Origin: Trichuris trichiura
Lineage: Eukaryota; Nematoda; Enoplea; Trichinellida; Trichuridae
DNA: 64,000 nt
NCBI GenBank assembly: GCA_037903355.1
Contig: JBAJFE010000016.1
Coordinates: forward strand, 496,001 to 560,000
Direction: 5' to 3'
The first letter of the stretch is position 1. Every line of letters begins with the position of its first letter. Below the pieces are notes generated by a model that saw only the letters and a list, made by a program, of their open reading frames with translations, was not told where the DNA came from and did no database searches. Below are positions 58,396 through 64,000 of the stretch, piece after piece. The translations under genes were made by a program, and so were the position numbers.

Positions 58396-59403
58396 ATGAC
58401 TTCGGTAAACAAATTAGGAGCTCAGGAAGAAGCTGAAGTGCTTCAAAGCATGCGTTTGTTAAGCTTTGAAGGTTTGGCATCGAAATACAGTGATTTGAGT
58501 AACTATTGCTTAGTTCAACATCTTGGCAGCGGGAAGTATAGCGACGTATTCGAAGGAATCGATAGGAGAGACAATGAGCATGTGGCTATTAAAGTACTAA
58601 AGCCGGTGAGTAAAAGAAAGATTAGGCGGGAAATAAAAATTCTGGAAACCCTTCGTGGTGGGGTCAATATAGTGATGTTGAAAGAAGTTGTGTCGAACCC
58701 AGTGACGCTTACTCTTGCTCTAGTAATGGAATTGACGTATCCTACTGATTTCAGTGATATCTATCTAGAGTTGAATGACTTCCATATTCGCTATTACATT
58801 TATGAACTCTTGAAAGCTCTTGACTATTGCCACGCTCATGGGATAATGCATCGAGATGTTAAACCATATAACATAGTTGTCGATCATGAAGCAATGAAGT
58901 TGCGTCTGATTGATTTTGGGCTTGCCGAATTCTACCGTTCAGGGGAAGAATACTCTTTGCATGTGGCTTCCAGGCATTACAAGGGACCGGAACTATTAGT
59001 TGGTTATAGCTGCTATAGTTATTCGCTTGACATCTGGAGTATGGGTTGCATGTTAGCTACAATGATTTTTCGCAAAGAGCCTTTCTTTAATGGGAAAAAT
59101 GATGTTGACCAACTAGTTCGTATCACCGATGTCTTAGGTGCCACTGACCTTCTAAGTTGGATTTACGAATACAAAATTGACTTCCATCCAACTCCTGATC
59201 AAGAATTCACTTGTGCTTCACGTAAAGAATGGACTCACTTCAAGAACGCTTATAATGAGCACCTAGCAAAAGAAGACGCTTTGGACTTTTTGGATCGAGT
59301 TCTTGTCTTTGACCCTCAGAAGAGAATAACCGCTTCAGACGCCATGAAGCACGCTTATTTTGCGCCCGTACGGGATGAGCTTAAACCATCGGAATGCAGC
59401 TAA
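58396..59403 (+). CDS. Casein kinase 2 alpha-like Ser/Thr kinase, intronless
   Basis: Protein kinase of the CK2-alpha branch, 335 aa in one exon. Visible landmarks: [12 protein letters not shown] (Gly loop), VAIKVLKP with the catalytic Lys, the CK2-type basic cluster [26 protein letters not shown] (catalytic loop), DFGLAEFY (metal-binding Asp), [22 protein letters not shown] and the C-lobe [24 protein letters not shown]. Two family hallmarks are altered: the typical CK2 DWG is DFG here, and the usual DVKPHNV His is Tyr. The protein ends soon after the kinase core, without the long C-terminal tail. TTCCAG directly precedes the ATG. An AATAAA lies near 59508. Intronlessness among intron-rich neighbours plus divergence suggests a retrogene paralogue, possibly germline-expressed; that role is inference. 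Confidence 0.93.
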   Translation: MTSVNKLGAQEEAEVLQSMRLLSFEGLASKYSDLSNYCLVQHLGSGKYSDVFEGIDRRDNEHVAIKVLKPVSKRKIRREIKILETLRGGVNIVMLKEVVSNPVTLTLALVMELTYPTDFSDIYLELNDFHIRYYIYELLKALDYCHAHGIMHRDVKPYNIVVDHEAMKLRLIDFGLAEFYRSGEEYSLHVASRHYKGPELLVGYSCYSYSLDIWSMGCMLATMIFRKEPFFNGKNDVDQLVRITDVLGATDLLSWIYEYKIDFHPTPDQEFTCASRKEWTHFKNAYNEHLAKEDALDFLDRVLVFDPQKRITASDAMKHAYFAPVRDELKPSECS

Positions 59404-61368
59404 GCAATTCCATTAATACTGTCTAGAAAGCTGAGAACAAGATCAGTTTCGAACAATGCGAAGCCGCTCTTTTTTTCAGTAGTGAAATCCACAGCTGCAA
59501 AAAGGAAATAAACTGTCATTTATGTCCCATTTATTGCACGTACACCGCTCAGATATTTAATGCAATGACGCCGAATGGACCAGAAGGTTTTTTAGAAGGA
59601 AACTTTGGTTGGAATTCATGGGCAAGCTGACCTAAGAAATTGCTGAACCTAAAGATGACGCTAAATACAATAAACGCGGCAAAGCTTGACTTCCATTTTA
59701 GTTTCTTTTCACAAAAACGGTTTGCTACGAAACGCAATCACCAGTAGACGGATTTTTAATCTCAAACTTAACGCACAAACATGTTAATGGGCATTGCAGC
59801 AACTTAGTCGTCAAGAGGAAAATATCTATATTGCAAAGAGGACGAAATAAGATGAGATGATAGCAAATTGTCATTGCTTCAGTGCTCAGGTTTTGTAGGT
59901 ACCGTACTTCCTACAATCTAATTGAATTACGTCACTGTAGTTTCAAGTCAAGCATTTCAAGCAAAACATGGGCGCGCTTTGAACATTTACGAAATTTTTT
60001 TGCAGTTTAAAATAGTTTGCTGCAACAAAAATACGCGCGTGCCTGCTACCTTTAGAAAAGCATATACAACGATTCGGTAATATCCGTAACTACGCAGTTT
60101 TTAAATGGAAACCAGAGAAAGACACATTTTTTGGAAAGTAATATTTTATTAAAAGCAGGGCTTACTGTAGGGCACAGTTTTTTAAAAAGCTTTCGCGTGA
60201 TCAATGCGGATATTTATTGACCAAACGACTTAAGCAAAATAAGCTCATTCAGACGCTACAGGTGAATCAAAGAATTACACCGAAAAACCGGATTACTTTC
60301 AACTGCGCAATATTGCATTACTTTCGTAAAACATGAGCGCGCATTCTATTAACGTCTGAAAAATGACGACGATTCCGAGACCAGACGAATCCAGGAAGTC
60401 TCGTAGCTTTTTAGGTATCAGTTAACCCCAGAAATGTCTACAAATTACGCAAAGGCAACAAGCCATTGTAGGAAACTAAATTTTAAGATGTTTCACCTTA
60501 AAACTCTGCGCTTACGTTATTGCAAAAAATGGGCATCAAGAAGAGCTGTTGTTGCTCTGTTAGGTTTTTAAAATGTTTTTCCGTCTAGTAAGCGTACGTT
60601 CGTAGAAGACAAATGCATTTTCAAGCTTTCATTACGCTTTGCTTTAGTTTTTCGTTAGCGTATGTTGCCGCGCGTCATTTGAATGCGCCAGAAAGTTAAG
60701 AAAATGAACAAAAAAAACTACAGCACAACTCCAGGGGACAGAACAAAAAGATTTCCTTTAAAAAGATAATGAACGTTTTCAAGCTTGGAATGCAGGTTCA
60801 AATGTTACAGAACGCAAAAATTTGAATTCAAAATGTTTTCAAAAAATACGGACAATCACCCATTGGCAAACTGCCGCTTGTAGCCTTAAGAATAAATGCA
60901 GCAATGCATAGAAGTTCGTACAGTTCAACTAATGCGGTATTCAGCATAGCAGTACGAAAAACAATTCTCAATGCTAAAAAAAATTTCGCGCGGTCGCTCA
61001 GCTCTTCTAATCTATTACGCGTTAATTCATTCGTACGCATTGTACCTACAACGCGTTTTTTGGTTTTCTTGAATACGCTGAATTGTCTTGCAGAGTTCAC
61101 TTCAAAAGGTTGCTGGCACTGACCGTCCCGTAAAAGATTAAAACCAGCACGAACTTCCATTCACGGAAAAACTGAGTAAAAAACGTCGTTTCTAACATTT
61201 AAATTATTCGTTCTGTATATCCATGGTTTATTCGAAAAATAATGTATCAATAGGTGCCGGTGGTAAAACGCGCCCACTACTGCACTAACCAAACACGTAA
61301 CAATTGTCTGTATGATTTTTCAACATGTTACACAATGAAGCTCTAAGTACTTATCTTAAAAAGCAGCA
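59404..61368. other. Intergenic, nothing supported
   Basis: A minus-strand frame 60828-61160 (110 codons, partly hydrophobic) lacks motifs and splice context. Otherwise AT-rich spacer. Confidence 0.4.
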
Positions 61369-61371
61369 GTG

Positions 61372-61638
61372 ATGCCTAAAGAGTACGATGAACTTCTCAC
61401 AGAATTCTTTCATTATATTCTTTCTCTACCGACTAATCATTGTATAGCCTTTATTGTTAACGCTTATTCTGCAGTTGACTCATATGTTACTGTTGATCTC
61501 GCGCTCTTTGTTGACCATGAAATAAAACTACGTGCCGACACCTTCAATGATGATAAACTCAGTGAAACTGACGAACAAAGACATTTCGCCTTTCTTCAGG
61601 TGTTGTCAGCCCCCTTTGAAGTACAAGTCGGTGCCTGA
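61372..61638 (+). CDS. Hypothetical 88-aa protein
   Basis: An ATG-started frame of acidic, mixed composition: MPKEYDELLTEFFHYILSL, a hydrophobic CIAFIVNAYSAVDSY stretch, then an acidic DTFNDDKLSETDEQ segment. It reads like real protein but I recognise no family and no neighbouring exon. Confidence 0.35.
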   Translation: MPKEYDELLTEFFHYILSLPTNHCIAFIVNAYSAVDSYVTVDLALFVDHEIKLRADTFNDDKLSETDEQRHFAFLQVLSAPFEVQVGA

Positions 61639-64000
61639 TACTTAACTAGAAATGAGCGCTCCTTTTCAAGCAGCGTATTTTTAATTTCAAAAAGTTAAAC
61701 TATTCATTCGTACCGCGCATAAACGAAGTAGGTTAGCCCAACTGCCTCCTATGTTATTAATACGTGAAATCCTGCACGCCAAGCCGCATTTCCTAGAAAC
61801 CTACTAACAGATAACCGAAAAAGGAATGAGTGATAGCCAAAAAACTGAAGGTCGCATTCCTGCGCAGTGCTCTTATAGCTGGCGTATACTTCAGACGTAT
61901 TATAATATTCCTTCCTGAACTCAGCCGCTCTGAAACTCTGTTCACTCTTCTCCTACAGATGGTTAACATGAGGTAATATATCGTGCTATATAGATAGCCT
62001 CTTCTTTCCGTTGGAATGCATACACTTGTTAGTCGTCGACGAAGCTCGCGGAATAGGTCTATGTCAGCATACACTCGACTGAAATGTCACCGCTGTTAAG
62101 GAATTTCGCTTTTCTCCGCTAAATGTCGCTACAGTGAACTTGCATATTTCATTAACCGTGAAAGGAAAATATTTGTCAAATGTCGACGACAACATCACCG
62201 GCCTTTCAGGGGCAATTTCGCGCCACGGATCGCCACGTTGACAGGGGTCACTCAGAAACCAGCCAGTCGTCGTAGTCGCTTGTTTACGGGCACACAGATG
62301 AGGCCAACCCAATCTGACGTTAGTAGGCTACCCCTCGACTGACGGTGCGGCGGCGGTGGCGGCATGCTGCCAGGTTACAGATCGTTGCCACTCGACGTCC
62401 CATGTTTGTATGCCACTTCGCACCTTGGCAACGCGTTCTCGAGCGGAGGAAGTTTCAGAAAACAACAAACGCTTCTCCAGGAAGCGTATGCAAATGTGTT
62501 GGCCACGTAACCTTTGCGCGCTTTCAAAAAACGCTTTCACGCGTTTGCGCCTTTTGTAAAATAGAATCAAGAATGAATCGGACGCGTGGCCTGCATTTGT
62601 TGAGCGCGCGAGGCCTAACATGAAAAGCAAAGAGAAGCGACCATCTATCCATTGATCTTTTTTTTCATTTCTGGTTATCACAGTCATTACAGGCTGTCCA
62701 CGGTGGGGCAAATGGGCTTGCGCAGCGACGACCCAACTCGCTCGAGCAGCAGCCGGTTTTAAATTTCACTTCCGTCTACGCTTTTGGTCATTTTGTCCAA
62801 AATTGAATCCTCCAAACCACATGAGGAAAACGAAGAGCCCTTTTTGGGCGTCCGCCGGATGCGGTGAATACAGCAGCCACTTTACATGCGCCTTAAGTGC
62901 GTCAATCGCCAACTATTGCCATAAATAGTAAATGTGACAAAAACATCCCGCTCGTTGAGTGCCTATAATTCATTAGAAGACAAACAAGACAAAATCAACG
63001 GTTATTCAAGCGGCCTTGACTCCGCACACGCAGACAGCAGGGCGGTAGTGTGAATGGAAGGCACCGTCGTACTCTATGGAACTACGAGTGCCAACAGGTG
63101 TTAAGTATTTGGGTCACACGGACCGGAACACGGCGTGTTGTTTGTGATGCAACAGCGAGCCGTCACAATTGGCGAAAGTACCTGTACCACCGAGTGCCAG
63201 GAGCGCACTTTCAAACGTTTCGACCCTGACCATCATAGTGTGCTCTTCTTATTCGTTGTTCGCCGATTGTTGTTGACCACTGGGCGGCGGTTGAGGAGCA
63301 GTGCAACCAGTCCTTTTTGCGTCACAAAAACTCCCAGGTAGCCGTTTGCCAAATCGGATCCATCGCCAAGGGTTGACCTTTAACGCTCATGCGACCATTT
63401 CCACTTTCATTTTTATTTTCAAATTAAGTATGCAATTTATCCAACCATGCAAGCATGTTTTGGAATAAATGGAAAGTGTGGCCGCCACTAGGAATGCTTG
63501 CAATATGGATTAGTCCATTTATGGAAGCCCAACGCTGGCAACTTCCTGAACAGACACAACGATGCGTTGGTAGACGGACGGCTCGCCTCCTTGCCTAAAG
63601 GAATACTGTCCCAGGAGGGGCGCGCCGCCATTTTATTCCATCTCTTATCGTCCGCATGCACGTCTTCGATACACCGTCGTTGTCACTACCGTCGTTTCTG
63701 TCATTGTCGCTTAAATGAGTTTCTCTTTTTTCCTTTTCTTCTTCGTGCGCTGAATTAGCGCCGGCGACCCAGATGCTCCTCACACGTGTCTTCAGTGTCA
63801 GGCGGTGACGCTCTCCGAAAGTTGCTCAGGCAGCTCGGCATGCCTGGAACCGCCTATCGGAAGACACTTATAAATTCAGCAGTTCCGCTTTTCTTGAATC
63901 CTCTCCATAGATGGCGAACGTTCGTTAAGTCGCGTACACCTTGGCGCACCGCTACTCGCTGCTTTCTATCTTTTCATTTCGAGTCGGTAATAATGAAATT
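61639..64000. other. Intergenic, GC rises after 62.2 kb
   Basis: From about 62.2 kb the sequence is visibly richer in G, C and CpG than the rest of the flank, similar to the region just upstream of the CBP gene. Overlapping frames on both strands (62328-62711 minus, 62345-62623 plus, 63498-63758 plus) have no recognisable domain. It could be the promoter region or first exon of a gene beyond the window edge. Confidence 0.35.

Noticed and set aside
62328..62711. 127-codon minus-strand frame in GC-rich DNA
   Set aside because: Opposite-strand frames of similar length overlap it, composition is Arg/Ala-rich as expected from GC-rich non-coding DNA, and there is no motif.

Overview
This is eukaryotic, animal-type DNA with most of the marks of a nematode. 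Introns are very short (often 48-60 bp) with GT..AG borders. Several start codons sit directly behind a splice-acceptor AG, a pattern that fits trans-splicing or a 5'UTR intron. There is a nematode-style 7TM receptor, and TTAGGC-like motifs occur inside interspersed repeats. Moderate base composition, single-exon metabolic genes and Penelope-like retroelements (PLEs) suggest a clade I (Trichuris/Trichinella-like) worm; that placement is inference.

Layout. 1-5,046: no convincing gene; a 137-bp tandem duplication (805-1078) and a large foldback derived from a PLE end (3891-4145). 5,047-5,778 (-): unrecognised single-exon gene. 5,779-10,500: gene-poor, with another decayed PLE end. 10,511-19,384 (+): complete CBP/p300 acetyltransferase gene with TAZ1, KIX, bromodomain, CH2, HAT, ZZ, TAZ2 and a Q/P/M-rich tail. 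19.4-29.3 kb: gene desert with AAT microsatellites, a near-perfect palindrome, a TIR element and TTAGGC foldback repeats. 29,319-30,324 (+): 7TM receptor. 32.4-44 kb: housekeeping cluster of PDAP1-like (-), a small ORF, BUD31 (+) and exportin-6 (-). An apparently intact PLE lies antisense in an exportin-6 intron. 45,431-46,177 (+): triosephosphate isomerase. 47.2-48.7 kb: second PLE family, 5'-truncated and frameshifted, with a 16-bp target-site duplication. 50,176-54,431 (+): secreted phospholipase B-like Ntn hydrolase. 54.7-56.4 kb: 5'-truncated copy of the first PLE, nearly identical to it. 58,396-59,403 (+): intronless CK2-alpha-like kinase. 59.4-64 kb: no confident gene.

The host genes cover transcription and chromatin (CBP), splicing (BUD31), nuclear export (exportin-6), translation-linked phosphoprotein (PDAP1), glycolysis (TPI), lysosomal/secreted hydrolysis (PLBD) and signalling (GPCR, CK2). 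They do not form an operon-like pathway. The most interesting layer is the PLE set: three insertions with target-site duplications, 60-bp terminal inverted repeats, and a recurrent CTGANGA / GGGTC..GACCC / GAAA hammerhead-ribozyme-like hairpin. That hairpin is also recognisable in otherwise unrecognisable remnants elsewhere in the window.
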